NCBI GenBank assembly: GCA_964476705.1
Contig: CAYZBM010000012.1
Coordinates: forward strand, 1 to 32,185
Length of the DNA stretch: 32,185 nt
Direction: 5' to 3'
Source of the DNA: CAYZBM01 sp964476705
Lineage (GTDB): Bacteria > Pseudomonadota > Alphaproteobacteria > Rickettsiales > UBA6187
How positions within the stretch are numbered: the stretch's first letter is position 1; each line of letters starts with the position of its first letter. The position numbers were made by a program, and so were the translations under genes. The notes beneath the pieces were generated by a model. It searched no databases and was not told the origin of the DNA. It saw only the letters and a list, made by a program, of their open reading frames with translations. Below, piece after piece: positions 15,089 through 23,579 of this stretch.

Positions 15089-15254
15089 TTATCTCATAAA
15101 ATTCTGGCAATTTATTCGCACCATTAGTGGTGATAACGCTTATGAACAATATTTAAATAATAATGGTAGTTCGGCTCCAAGAATTTTAAGCAGACAAGAG
15201 TTTTTTATTCTAAAAGAAAATCAGAAATGGAATAAAATTAATCGCTGTTGTTAA
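15081..15254 (+). CDS. ybdD: YbdD/YjiX-family small protein (CstA partner)
   Basis: Predicts 57 residues from the ATG at 15081, which overlaps the cstA end by 8 bp; an in-frame ATG at 15060 would add seven residues inside cstA and is less likely. Family features are SGDNAYEQYL (conserved D.Y..Y pattern), LSRQEFF and the C-terminal RCC shared with E. coli YbdD. These proteins are almost always encoded right behind CstA/BtsT and are thought to be required for transport. The overlap indicates translational coupling. Confidence 0.88.
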   Translation: MFNYLIKFWQFIRTISGDNAYEQYLNNNGSSAPRILSRQEFFILKENQKWNKINRCC

Positions 15255-15379
15255 TAAACATATATGAACTAGAGCCTACAGACTTATCTCCGGACATACC
15301 ACAATCCTTATTCTTAAAATATTAAGTAGCTTCCTTTCCTATAGAAGAAACTTAAAAAAATGTCAATCATTCACTTAAA

Positions 15380-16411
15380 CTAACTTTTCCTCGGGTCAAA
15401 GGCATCTCTAACCGCTTCGCCAATAAATATAAGTAAGGATAACAAGAGTGAAATTGCCACAAAGGCGGTCAAGCCCAGCCAGGGCGCTTGCAGATTATTT
15501 TTGCCTTGTGCCAGTAATTCACCAAGCGAAGGCTCGCCTATAGGTAGACCAAAACCTAAAAAATCTAACGAGGTTAAAGCAGTTATAGCTCCAGTTAGAA
15601 CAAAAGGTACATAAGTAATAGTTGCAACCAAGGCGTTAGGTAAAACATGGCGAAAAATAATAGTATATTCCGGAACACCTAATGCTTTTGCAGCATTAAC
15701 ATATTCTAAGTTTCTGGCTTTTAAAAATTCAGCCCTTACAACCGAAACTAAAGAAGTCCAATTAAATAATAACATTATAAATAATAACCACCAAAAATTA
15801 GGGGTAACTAAACTAGCTAAAATTATAAAAACAAACAAAACTGGCATGCCCGACCAGATCTCAATAAAACGCTGAAATAATAAATCAACTATCCCACCCA
15901 AATAACCTTGAATGGCGCCTGCAATAATTCCAATTATACTGCTGCTAATTGTTAGTAATAATGCAAAAAGCATAGTAATTCTAAAACCATAAATAAGCCT
16001 AGCCAAAACATCACGTCCTTGATCATCAGTGCCTAATAAATTTTCTTTAGTAGGATCTGAGGGTGCTGGTGTTGGTAAATTATAGTTAATACTTTTATAA
16101 CTATATTTTATCAGCGGCCAAATAATAAAACCATTCCCCTTATTTTTATCCTCAATTAATTTGATTACATAAGGGTCTATATAATCAGCTTCAGTTTCAA
16201 AATCTCCACCAAAAGTAATTTCACTATAGGCATTAAATATCGGCATATAGATTTGTTTTTTATAGATAATTAAAATTGGCTTATCACTGGCTACAAATTC
16301 TGCAAATAACGTAACTATAAATAATATAATAAAAAAGATTAAAGAATAATATCCTCTTTTATTATAACAAAAATTAGCCCATCTACGTTTAGCTATCGGA
16401 GAAAAAATCAT
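15380..16411 (-). CDS. yejE: ABC transporter permease YejE
   Basis: Predicts 343 residues. A first membrane helix (about 22-42) is followed by a long periplasmic stretch with TENLLGTDDQGRDVLARLIYG-like features (PTKENLLGTDDQGRDVLARL), then five helices with the permease EAA loop EYVNAAKALGVPEYTIIFRH that contacts the ATPase. YejABEF imports oligopeptides and microcin C-like compounds in enterobacteria and contributes to peptide resistance in some intracellular pathogens. It shares a 4-bp ATGA overlap with yejB, so the two are translationally coupled. The binding protein (yejA) and ATPase (yejF) genes are not in this window. Confidence 0.93.
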   Translation of the reverse strand: MIFSPIAKRRWANFCYNKRGYYSLIFFIILFIVTLFAEFVASDKPILIIYKKQIYMPIFNAYSEITFGGDFETEADYIDPYVIKLIEDKNKGNGFIIWPLIKYSYKSINYNLPTPAPSDPTKENLLGTDDQGRDVLARLIYGFRITMLFALLLTISSSIIGIIAGAIQGYLGGIVDLLFQRFIEIWSGMPVLFVFIILASLVTPNFWWLLFIMLLFNWTSLVSVVRAEFLKARNLEYVNAAKALGVPEYTIIFRHVLPNALVATITYVPFVLTGAITALTSLDFLGFGLPIGEPSLGELLAQGKNNLQAPWLGLTAFVAISLLLSLLIFIGEAVRDAFDPRKS

Positions 16412-17514
16412 ACGTCCCTCCGCTCAAAATCAATTCGCGGATCAACTAATATATACATTATATCACCGACTAAATTTAATACTAAACCCACTAAAGTATA
16501 TATATATAATGTACCAAACATTACTGGATAATCACGATTTACAATAGATTCAAATCCTAATAGCCCTAGACCATCTAAAGAAAAAATCGATTCAATAAGT
16601 AAAGAGCCCGTAAATAAAACACCGATTAAGGCCGAAGGGAAACCTGCAATAATAATTAACATCGCATTCCTAAAAATATGACCATAAAGTATTTTATTTT
16701 CCGCAACACCTTTGGCTCTAGCCGTTAATACATATTGTTTATTAATTTCTTCGATAAACGAATTCTTAGTCAGCATGGTAAGCGAGGCAAAGCCACCAAT
16801 TGCCATTGAAATAACCGGCAAAACTATATGCCATAAATAATCTTTAAGTTTAGCAAATAAATTTAAACTATCCCAATTAGGTGAAGTCAGCCCACGTAAT
16901 GGAAAAATTTGCCAATAACTACCGCCAGAAAATAAGACAATAAGTAATACGGCAAATAAAAATCCTGGAATTGCATAGCCTATTGAGATAAGTGCTGAAC
17001 TATATATATCAAATTTTGAACCATCTCTTACTGCTTTGGTAATACCAAGTGGAATTGAGATTCCATAAACTAGTAACATAGTCCATAGACCTAAAGAAAT
17101 AGATACCGGCATTTTTTCTAAAATTAGATCCATAACTTTTTGATCTTTATAAAAACTTTTGCCAAAATCAAATTTTAAATATCTAAGCACCATATCAAAA
17201 AATCTTATATAAGCTGGCTTATCAAAACCATACATTTGCTCTATACGTTTAATCAATTCAGGATCAAGTCCTTGCGCTCCACGATATTCAACATTAAATG
17301 ATTGATTAAAAGTAGCTCTATCTCCAGCCCCAATAATTTCACTACCACCCGATGATATACGCGAGTTAGAATTGTCACCAGCATGAGTGAGATTGGCAAT
17401 CATTTGTTCAACAGGACCACCTGGCGCTATATGCACCACTGCAAAATTCATTAACATAATGCCAAATATAGTTGGAATTATGAGTAACAAACGTTTTAAA
17501 ATATAATTAAACAT
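16408..17514 (-). CDS. yejB: ABC transporter permease YejB
   Basis: Predicts 368 residues. An N-terminal helix with the DppB/OppB-type start (LKRLLLIIPTIFGIMLMNFA) is followed by a long loop of about 90 residues with the YejB-type segment YGFDKPAYIRFFDMVLRYLK and FGKSFYKDQKVMDLI. Five further helices carry the EAA loop (NKQYVLTARAKGVAENKILY). It pairs with YejE to form the membrane channel of an oligopeptide importer. It is the first yej gene of the minus-strand run, 58 bp behind the cobS-like gene. Confidence 0.93.
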   Translation of the reverse strand: MFNYILKRLLLIIPTIFGIMLMNFAVVHIAPGGPVEQMIANLTHAGDNSNSRISSGGSEIIGAGDRATFNQSFNVEYRGAQGLDPELIKRIEQMYGFDKPAYIRFFDMVLRYLKFDFGKSFYKDQKVMDLILEKMPVSISLGLWTMLLVYGISIPLGITKAVRDGSKFDIYSSALISIGYAIPGFLFAVLLIVLFSGGSYWQIFPLRGLTSPNWDSLNLFAKLKDYLWHIVLPVISMAIGGFASLTMLTKNSFIEEINKQYVLTARAKGVAENKILYGHIFRNAMLIIIAGFPSALIGVLFTGSLLIESIFSLDGLGLLGFESIVNRDYPVMFGTLYIYTLVGLVLNLVGDIMYILVDPRIDFERRDV

Positions 17515-17572
17515 TTATAATTTTTAAATATAGTTTCTAAAGTGTAAACTTAATTAACTTACCAAAGAATAA

Positions 17573-18511
17573 TCAATTTAATTCTGTATTAAAGCAACGC
17601 TGATAGTACTCAGCAATAATTCCATATTCATCTGGATCACATTTGTTTAAAAAAGTTAGTTTAAAAGCTTCTGCTAAATTGTCAAATATTTGGTAATTTT
17701 CAGCCCAAGTAATTACTGTCCGTGGTGACATAACAATAGAAATGTCAGAAGCTTTAAATCCTGTACGGGTTAAATCCGCCATTTGCACCATTTGTTTAAC
17801 TAAATCTATTTTATTTTGTAACTCAGGAACTTTAGCTAAAACTATAGCCACTTCTTCATCTATAGATAAATAATTAAGATTAGCTACTATATTCCAACGA
17901 TCCATCTGTCCTTGATTTATTGGCTGAACCCCATAATATAAGCCCGTAGTATCTCCAAGTCCTACTGTATTACTGGTCGCAAAAATTCTAAAATATGGAT
18001 TTGGGGTTATTACTTCATTAGTATCTAGCAGAGTTAATTTGCCATCAGCTTCAAGTAATCTTTGCAGTACGAACATAACATCAGGACGCGCTGAATCATA
18101 TTCATCAAAAACTAAAGCCATCGGTCTTTTTAAAGCCCAAGGTAAAATACCATCCTTAAATTCAGTAACTTGTTTACCTTCTTTTAAAACTATAGAATCA
18201 CGACCAACTAAATCCACACGACTTATATGGCCATCAAGATTAATTCGAAAACATGGCCAATTTAATCTGGCCGCTACTTGTTCTATATGAGTTGATTTTC
18301 CGGTACCATGATAACCTTGAATTAAAACTCTTCGGTTATAAATAAAACCGGCTAAAATACTTAAAGTTACCTCTTTATTAAAACAATAATTTTTGTCTAT
18401 TTTGGGTACATAATCATTAGCTTTACTAAAAGCTGGTACTTTCATTTCACTATCTATAGAAAATACTTCTCGCGCGGAAACTACAATATCTGGCTTGTCC
18501 ATAAAATTCAT
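17573..18511 (-). CDS. cobS: CobS-type AAA+ ATPase (cobaltochelatase-like subunit)
   Basis: Predicts 312 residues. Walker A is GYHGTGKST (about 66-74), Walker B is LVFDEYD, followed by the MoxR/CobS-like segments GHISRVDLVGRD and RIFATSNTVGLGDTTGLYYG. CobS with CobT drives CobN to insert cobalt into a corrin ring. No other cobalamin gene is visible and no cobT is adjacent, so in this organism it may serve another remodelling role with a VWA partner, as MoxR ATPases do. ATG at 18502 (MDKP...) is an alternative start, since the family often begins near there. It lies 9 bp behind trmB in the metK-trmB-cobS run. Confidence 0.87.
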   Translation of the reverse strand: MNFMDKPDIVVSAREVFSIDSEMKVPAFSKANDYVPKIDKNYCFNKEVTLSILAGFIYNRRVLIQGYHGTGKSTHIEQVAARLNWPCFRINLDGHISRVDLVGRDSIVLKEGKQVTEFKDGILPWALKRPMALVFDEYDSARPDVMFVLQRLLEADGKLTLLDTNEVITPNPYFRIFATSNTVGLGDTTGLYYGVQPINQGQMDRWNIVANLNYLSIDEEVAIVLAKVPELQNKIDLVKQMVQMADLTRTGFKASDISIVMSPRTVITWAENYQIFDNLAEAFKLTFLNKCDPDEYGIIAEYYQRCFNTELN

Positions 18512-18520
18512 ATATCCCTA

Positions 18521-19222
18521 CTATACTAATTTAGTTAATCTAATAAACATTCCTTTTCGTCCAGCTTTTTCAGCTTTTTCCTGATATCTAGTTTTAATCC
18601 AGTAATCAGGTGGTAGATCAAATTCTTGCTCATTTTTATTTTCTAGTTTAAAGACCTTACATAATTTTATTTGCTCCATTATAAAAGCAAAATAATCAGC
18701 ATGATCCGTGGCTATTAACAAGCTACCACCATTTTCTATGGCGCTGCTTAAATTGTCAAGAAACTGCGTAGTAATTAAACGTTTTTTATGATGTTTTGTC
18801 TTCGGCCAAGGATCAGGAAATAAAATAAAAGCTTGGGAAAAAATATTTTGAGGTAATTGCTTTAATAATATTCTTCCGTCCCCACGCCATAATCTAATAT
18901 TATTTAGTTGCGCTTTATCAATATTTTGCACCATAACTGACAAACCATTTAAATATGGTTCACAAGCAATAAAACCAACATCTGAATTATCTCGAGCTTG
19001 CTTAATAGTAAATTCACCACTACCTGAACCAATTTCTAAAGAAAATTTTTTTATAGAAGCAGGAAATATAGCATCTAATTTTGTAATATTGGTAGGTAAT
19101 AAAAATTTAGGCAATAATTCTTTAATTATTGCTTGCTGCCTTTCACTGATAATTCGCCCCTTAACCCGACCAAATGACCTTAATATATCTTTAGCCATTA
19201 CCGGAACATTTAGCTGATCCAT
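18521..19222 (-). CDS. trmB: tRNA (guanine-N7-)-methyltransferase TrmB
   Basis: Predicts 233 residues. The SAM-binding motif is LEIGSGSGEFTIKQA, followed by the acidic motif CEPY. The family signature LFPDPWPKTKHHKKRLI carries the catalytic Asp. It methylates G46 of tRNA variable loops. C-terminal segment WIKTRYQEKAEKAGRKGMFI matches the usual T.YE.KA...G end. It lies 47 bp downstream of metK, which makes the methyl donor; this metK-trmB order is common in alphaproteobacteria. Confidence 0.95.
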   Translation of the reverse strand: MDQLNVPVMAKDILRSFGRVKGRIISERQQAIIKELLPKFLLPTNITKLDAIFPASIKKFSLEIGSGSGEFTIKQARDNSDVGFIACEPYLNGLSVMVQNIDKAQLNNIRLWRGDGRILLKQLPQNIFSQAFILFPDPWPKTKHHKKRLITTQFLDNLSSAIENGGSLLIATDHADYFAFIMEQIKLCKVFKLENKNEQEFDLPPDYWIKTRYQEKAEKAGRKGMFIRLTKLV

Positions 19223-19269
19223 AAATTTAATATTATCTTGATTATAGAGAAATTAACAAAGAAAGGTTT

Positions 19270-20481
19270 TTATAATAATTCGCGCAATTTTTCAACCAAA
19301 TCTAGACGCTCCCAGGAAAAATGTCCGGCATCATCAGGAGTTCGACCAAAATGACCATAACTAGCAGTTTTTCTATAAATAGGCTTATTTAAGTCCAGAT
19401 GAGTCCTGATACCTTTAGGGGTTAGATCAACTATACCGCGAATATAATTTTCTAATTTACGGTTATCAATTTTACTATTTCTAAAAGTATTAATATAAAA
19501 AGATATAGGTTCAGCCATCCCAATTGCATAAGCTAGTTGAATATCACATTGCCCAACTATGCCAGATGCTACAATATTTTTTGCTAAATATCTGGCCATA
19601 TAAGCTGCCGAACGATCAACCTTAGTTGGATCTTTACCTGAAAACGCGCCTCCGCCATGAGGAGCAGCCCCGCCATAAGAATCAACTATAATTTTTCTGC
19701 CAGTTAAGCCCGTATCTCCTTCAGGACCACCAATTACAAATTTACCTGTAGGATTGACTAAAAAAAATTCATCTTTACACATCATAGATTTAGGCAGAGC
19801 AGACTCCACATAAGGTCTAATAATATTTTTTATCTCGTCTTGGTTTAAACCTTCAGCATGTTGAGTTGAAACTAAAATTGAAGCAATTCTTACTGGCACC
19901 CCTTGATCATAAACTACTGTTACTTGGCTTTTAGCATCTGGACCTAAAGATTTTTCACCATTATGTCTAGCTTCAGCTAATTTTCTTAAAATATTATGTG
20001 CATAATATAAAGGAGCTGGCATATAAACATCTGTCTCATCGCAAGCATAACCAAACATCAAACCCTGATCTCCGGCACCTTCAGCTTTGTTATTAGTTTC
20101 ATCAACACCTACGGCAATATCCGCTGATTGCCCATGAATAAGATTTTCTACTTCTAAATGTTTCCAGTGAAATCCTGGTTGTTCATAACCTATATCTTTA
20201 ACCACTGATCTTGCGATTTTTTCAATCTCATTACGCTCAACTGGATTAGTACTTCTTACCTCACCTGCAATTACTATTCTATTTGTAGTAACTAAAGTCT
20301 CTACAGCAACCCTTGCCTCTTTATCTTTAGCTAAAAAAGCATCTAATATAGCGTCTGAAATTTGATCACATACTTTATCTGGATGACCTTCAGAAACAGA
20401 TTCTGAGGTAAATAAATATTCACTATCTTTTAAATTATAGCTATTTATTGGAGCTATAGTTTTATTTTTATTTATTTGCAT
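19270..20481 (-). CDS. metK: S-adenosylmethionine synthetase MetK
   Basis: Predicts 403 residues. The N-terminal motif SEGHPDKVCDQISDAILDA, the signature GAGDQGLMFGYA (methionine/ATP site), and GGGAFSGKDPTKVDRSAAYM are all intact, so this is a full-length enzyme, in contrast to the broken metK genes known in several Rickettsia. It makes SAM from methionine and ATP. The first ~22 residues are a short extension ahead of the usual YLFTSESVSEGH start; no later ATG is available. No SAM riboswitch could be recognised in the 132-bp upstream gap shared with the divergent ceramidase gene. Confidence 0.97.
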   Translation of the reverse strand: MQINKNKTIAPINSYNLKDSEYLFTSESVSEGHPDKVCDQISDAILDAFLAKDKEARVAVETLVTTNRIVIAGEVRSTNPVERNEIEKIARSVVKDIGYEQPGFHWKHLEVENLIHGQSADIAVGVDETNNKAEGAGDQGLMFGYACDETDVYMPAPLYYAHNILRKLAEARHNGEKSLGPDAKSQVTVVYDQGVPVRIASILVSTQHAEGLNQDEIKNIIRPYVESALPKSMMCKDEFFLVNPTGKFVIGGPEGDTGLTGRKIIVDSYGGAAPHGGGAFSGKDPTKVDRSAAYMARYLAKNIVASGIVGQCDIQLAYAIGMAEPISFYINTFRNSKIDNRKLENYIRGIVDLTPKGIRTHLDLNKPIYRKTASYGHFGRTPDDAGHFSWERLDLVEKLRELL

Positions 20482-20613
20482 TAGAATGAACCTAATTTAT
20501 AACCTAATTTAATTTAGTATACAGTTGCAGGGACTATATATATATTCAATAACTATTAAAAGCTTTTTCTGTTTTATAAAAACCTTCATAAATAAATATA
20601 TTAAGGAATAATA

Positions 20614-21255
20614 ATGCATATCTTCTTAGACTATTGCGAAAGGGCTTCTTTAAATAATTTTAGTTTTGAACCCTTAAATACTATAAGTAACATAGGTTTT
20701 TTACTTGCAGCAATCTTGCTTTTTTATAAAACTAAGGGCCAAAATCTTTCTGCTGTCTTATTAAGCTTTATAATTCTAACCATTTCTATTGGCAGTAGTT
20801 TATGGCATATTTATGCTAAAGAACCCTATCTCCAAGGCGATGTTCTCCCGATAATGTCTTTTATACTTTTGTATATTTATTTCTTCTTATGCCAAATTAT
20901 AAAAATGAATAAAATATTAGCCATTGTTAATGTTATCATTTTTTTTATATTAAATCTTTTGGTAGAAAATTATCTGCCTAGCAATTTATTTAATGGCAGT
21001 ATTATGTATGTACTTCCATCAATAGTCTTATTAATTATGCTAATATTTATGCTAAAAACTAACCATCCTTTAGCTAAAAATTTATTATATACAATCATTA
21101 TATGGAGCATCTCAATATTTTTTAGAACTATTGATTTTATGGTCTGTCCTTATATAATTTTCGGCACTCATTTTATTTGGCATATCTTAAATGCAATTGT
21201 TCTTTACAGATTAGCCAATTTACTAATATTAAATAAAAATCTAAAAAACATCTAA
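20614..21255 (+). CDS. Alkaline ceramidase-like membrane hydrolase
   Basis: Predicts 213 residues with about seven membrane segments. The N-terminus has the ceramidase signature DYCER...FEPLNTISN (6-26). The predicted zinc/catalytic set is Ser61, His65, Asp76, His186 and His190 (SSLWH, D before VLPI, GTHFIWH). The spacings of 4, 11 and 4 residues equal those of human ACER3 (Ser77, His81, Asp92, His217, His221). The family (CREST superfamily) cleaves ceramides into sphingoid base and fatty acid within the membrane. As most alphaproteobacteria of this group make no sphingolipids, host lipids are a likely substrate (inference). The gene is divergent from metK and is followed by a GST gene after 34 bp. 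Confidence 0.85.
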   Translation: MHIFLDYCERASLNNFSFEPLNTISNIGFLLAAILLFYKTKGQNLSAVLLSFIILTISIGSSLWHIYAKEPYLQGDVLPIMSFILLYIYFFLCQIIKMNKILAIVNVIIFFILNLLVENYLPSNLFNGSIMYVLPSIVLLIMLIFMLKTNHPLAKNLLYTIIIWSISIFFRTIDFMVCPYIIFGTHFIWHILNAIVLYRLANLLILNKNLKNI

Positions 21256-21289
21256 ATCTAAAAAACAAGACAAAACCAAAGGGAATAAA

Positions 21290-21892
21290 ATGTATACTTT
21301 ATATTATTCAAAAGGCGCCTGCTCTCTTGCTGTTCATGTATTATTAAACGAGCTTAATTTACCCCATAAAATTATCGACACCTCAATAAAAAACGGTAAA
21401 AACCGTGACGCTAATTTTTTAAAAATTAATCCGCGGGGACAAATTCCTGTATTAGTTCATGGTGATTTAGTAATTAGAGAAGGAGTTGCTATATTATTAT
21501 ATCTTTTAAGCCAACATAAAAATTCTCTATTACCAAAAGAAGGAACAGCAAAAGTTCATGCTCTTGAATGGTTAATGTTTGCTAATGCCACACTCCACCC
21601 AGCATATAGCCGAATATTTTTTCTACTTCGGAATAACAGTGATAATAATGCTAAAGATTTTTTAACTATAGCTTATAGAAATGTAGAAAAGTTATGGCAA
21701 GAAGTTGAAGAAAATTTAGCAAAACATAATTTTATTGCAGGAGATAAAATTACTATAGCCGATATATTGCTTACTGTAATTTCAGGCTGGAAATTACCTG
21801 AAGAAATAAATTTTGGTAAAAATTGCCAAAAACTCTTTGAGAACGTCAGAAATATGGAGTCTTATAAAAAATCTATAGATGCTGAGATATAG
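21290..21892 (+). CDS. Glutathione S-transferase, beta-class-like
   Basis: Predicts 200 residues. The thioredoxin-like N-terminal domain begins MYTLYYSKGACSLAVHVLLN with Cys11 at the position of the beta-class catalytic cysteine. INPRGQIPVLV supplies the cis-proline and REGVAILLYL the Glu/Gly pair that binds the gamma-glutamyl part. An all-helical C-terminal domain follows with the N-capping-type motif TIADILLTV. It should conjugate or reduce electrophiles with glutathione in the cytosol. Start supported by AAGGG 10 bp upstream. It lies downstream of the ceramidase-like gene in the same direction. Confidence 0.9.
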   Translation: MYTLYYSKGACSLAVHVLLNELNLPHKIIDTSIKNGKNRDANFLKINPRGQIPVLVHGDLVIREGVAILLYLLSQHKNSLLPKEGTAKVHALEWLMFANATLHPAYSRIFFLLRNNSDNNAKDFLTIAYRNVEKLWQEVEENLAKHNFIAGDKITIADILLTVISGWKLPEEINFGKNCQKLFENVRNMESYKKSIDAEI

Positions 21893-21907
21893 TAGGGAAT
21901 TTTAAGA

Positions 21908-21936
21908 TTGCCATAAAATACAAATAATGGTATAAT
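21908..21936 (+). promoter_or_regulatory. Sigma-70-type promoter of the UPF0175/PIN pair
   Basis: TTGCCA (21908-21913), a 17-bp spacer and a perfect TATAAT (21931-21936) lie 46 bp before the antitoxin ATG. A short inverted repeat, TGCG/CGCA (21936-21954 region), follows the -10 and could be an autoregulatory operator, which is usual for such pairs. Confidence 0.75.
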
Positions 21937-21982
21937 GCGCAGGTAGTCAATCGCACAAAACACTAATAAAAGGATATAATTT

Positions 21983-22207
21983 ATGCAAATAAATTTACCA
22001 GACATAGAAGGAATATCTGATAATGATGCTAAGATTATTCTTATAGGTAACCTTTATGAAAGAGGAGCCATATCTATTGGTAAAGCCGCTGAAATGTCCG
22101 GGTATAAACGTTCCGAATTTCCAGAAATAATGACAAAATACGGCTTTAAACAGCATTCTTACAATAGCGGGGACTTAAGTCATGATTTAGGGGTATTAGG
22201 ATTATAA
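21983..22207 (+). CDS. UPF0175-family antitoxin
   Basis: Predicts 74 residues. The helix-turn-helix-like core LYERGAISIGKAAEMSGYKR is the UPF0175 hallmark. The protein is expected to bind its own promoter and neutralise the PIN-like protein encoded 1 bp downstream. Start supported by AAAGGA about 10 bp upstream. Confidence 0.86.
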   Translation: MQINLPDIEGISDNDAKIILIGNLYERGAISIGKAAEMSGYKRSEFPEIMTKYGFKQHSYNSGDLSHDLGVLGL

Positions 22208-22208
22208 A

Positions 22209-22673
22209 GTGCCCGACATTATTATAACCGATACAAGCTGTCTAATTACCCTTACTAATATAGGAGAATTAGCATTACTTAATAAAGTTTATGGCAAAAT
22301 AATAACAACGCAACAAGTAGCAGAAGAATATGGCGATAACCTTCCAAATTGGATTCAGATTGAAGAACCTAAAAACAAAGATTTCTATTTAAGTTTACTA
22401 TCTTCTATAGGTAAAGGTGAATCAAGTGCTATAGCCCTAGCTCTCGAAAAAAGAAATTGCATTTTAATCTTGGATGATCACAAAGCTAGAAAGATTGCTT
22501 CTAAGTATAATCTAAAATTTATTGGCACCTTAGGTGTTTTACTATTATGCGAAACTAAAGGAATAATATCGTCTATAGAACCTTTGATAGATAAATTAAA
22601 TAAAACATCTTTTAGAGTTTCCGAAAAAGTAATAGAAGATATACTTAAAAATTCTAAAAAGAATAAAAAATAG
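22209..22673 (+). CDS. DUF3368 PIN-like toxin
   Basis: Predicts 154 residues from a GTG start, with a single base after the antitoxin stop. PIN-type acidic residues are visible: Asp8 in IITDTSCLI, Glu in the ESSAIALALE segment (GKGESSAIALA) and Asp residues in CILILDDHKARKIA. DUF3368 proteins pair with UPF0175 antitoxins and are predicted ribonucleases. The acidic set looks complete, so activity is plausible. The close coupling indicates a functioning toxin-antitoxin operon. Confidence 0.86.
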   Translation: MPDIIITDTSCLITLTNIGELALLNKVYGKIITTQQVAEEYGDNLPNWIQIEEPKNKDFYLSLLSSIGKGESSAIALALEKRNCILILDDHKARKIASKYNLKFIGTLGVLLLCETKGIISSIEPLIDKLNKTSFRVSEKVIEDILKNSKKNKK

Positions 22674-22722
22674 CCCTAAGATATTAACATACCAATAATC
22701 TTTTAATAACACGAGAATACAG

Positions 22723-22971
22723 ATGACTCATAATAGAGAAATAGCCGAAGATAACATGATTTCCGACATTCTAAAAGGCGCAATAGTACTAGGAGCCTTT
22801 ATGTCAGCATCGGCCTATTCAGGAAAAGTAAATCCTACTGTAGGATTTCTTGGCTTAGCTTTTATGATATCAGCTAGCTTTTTTCTAGCAATAAAAGAAA
22901 ATCCTGATAAAAAGATGATTACAGTTGCAGCAAATTCAGCTAGCCCAAATATTAACGAGCAGCAACTATAG
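22723..22971 (+). CDS. Small membrane protein, unknown
   Basis: Predicts 82 residues with two hydrophobic stretches (about 16-33, ILKGAIVLGAFMSASAY; about 38-56, VGFLGLAFMISASFFLAI) and a polar tail. It follows the toxin gene by 49 bp. Its last 20 bp overlap the 3' end of the convergent secreted-protein gene, which is unusual. No family is recognised, and it could be a chance frame, although the Shine-Dalgarno-like GAGAATAC and two regular helices argue for a gene. Confidence 0.5.
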   Translation: MTHNREIAEDNMISDILKGAIVLGAFMSASAYSGKVNPTVGFLGLAFMISASFFLAIKENPDKKMITVAANSASPNINEQQL

Positions 22972-23443
22972 ATCTAGCACTACAATCTTTTATATTATGA
23001 TAACCATATTCATCTTTAGCTGATACTTTAACTAACATATTTTTATCACCAGATAAAATATCTTTAAATAATTGGTCAGCTTTAGCACAATAAGGTTTAT
23101 AGTCTTGTTTTAAACTAGTTTTGGAACTTTCATTAGCTAAAAAAGTAACAAAACTATTTAGTTGATTAGGATAAGTTCTCCCATAATTACGCGAGAAATA
23201 TGCTTGTAAAACCCTTCCATTTTCGGCTAAATATTTGCCAAATTTACTCATAACTATATTATAATCTTTTTGTTTACTACAGCTAAGAGCTGCAACCATT
23301 AAATGAGTTTGTAAGGCTCTTATTTCTATAGCCTGTTTTTCTTTAGTTAAAGCGCAGGGACTGGCAAAACTTTGCCCAGATAGTAAACTAACAAAAATGG
23401 CTCCAGCTAATATTTTAGTAAAAAACAATTTTGTTTTTAGCAC
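22952..23443 (-). CDS. Secreted conserved protein, unknown function
   Basis: Predicts 163 residues. A typical Sec signal peptide covers about 1-28 (FFTKILAGAIFVSLLSGQSF, cleavage after ASFA-like FAS). The mature part has the stretch EIRALQTHLMVAALSC, then YFSRNYGRTYPNQLNSFVTF and LANESS; such ALQ..LMVAALSC proteins are conserved, uncharacterised periplasmic proteins in alphaproteobacteria. Four cysteines in the mature part (near 30, 55, 119 and 154) could form two disulfides. Function unknown. Confidence 0.8.
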   Translation of the reverse strand: MLKTKLFFTKILAGAIFVSLLSGQSFASPCALTKEKQAIEIRALQTHLMVAALSCSKQKDYNIVMSKFGKYLAENGRVLQAYFSRNYGRTYPNQLNSFVTFLANESSKTSLKQDYKPYCAKADQLFKDILSGDKNMLVKVSAKDEYGYHNIKDCSARSIVAAR

Positions 23444-23579
23444 AAAAACCTCTATAATTTTGTAGTTGACCAGAGCATTATTTCAAATGAAGATTGAAAA
23501 TTTATAATTAACCTTACCATATTTATTATTATTTACAAATAAAATTAAAAACAAAGCTTTAAAAATCAGGATAAGATTT

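Noticed and set aside
20482..20613. SAM riboswitch upstream of metK
   Set aside because: I could not find a SAM-I or SAM-II-like arrangement of stems in the 132-bp gap; it is AT-rich with a TATATATATATATTC-type run only.
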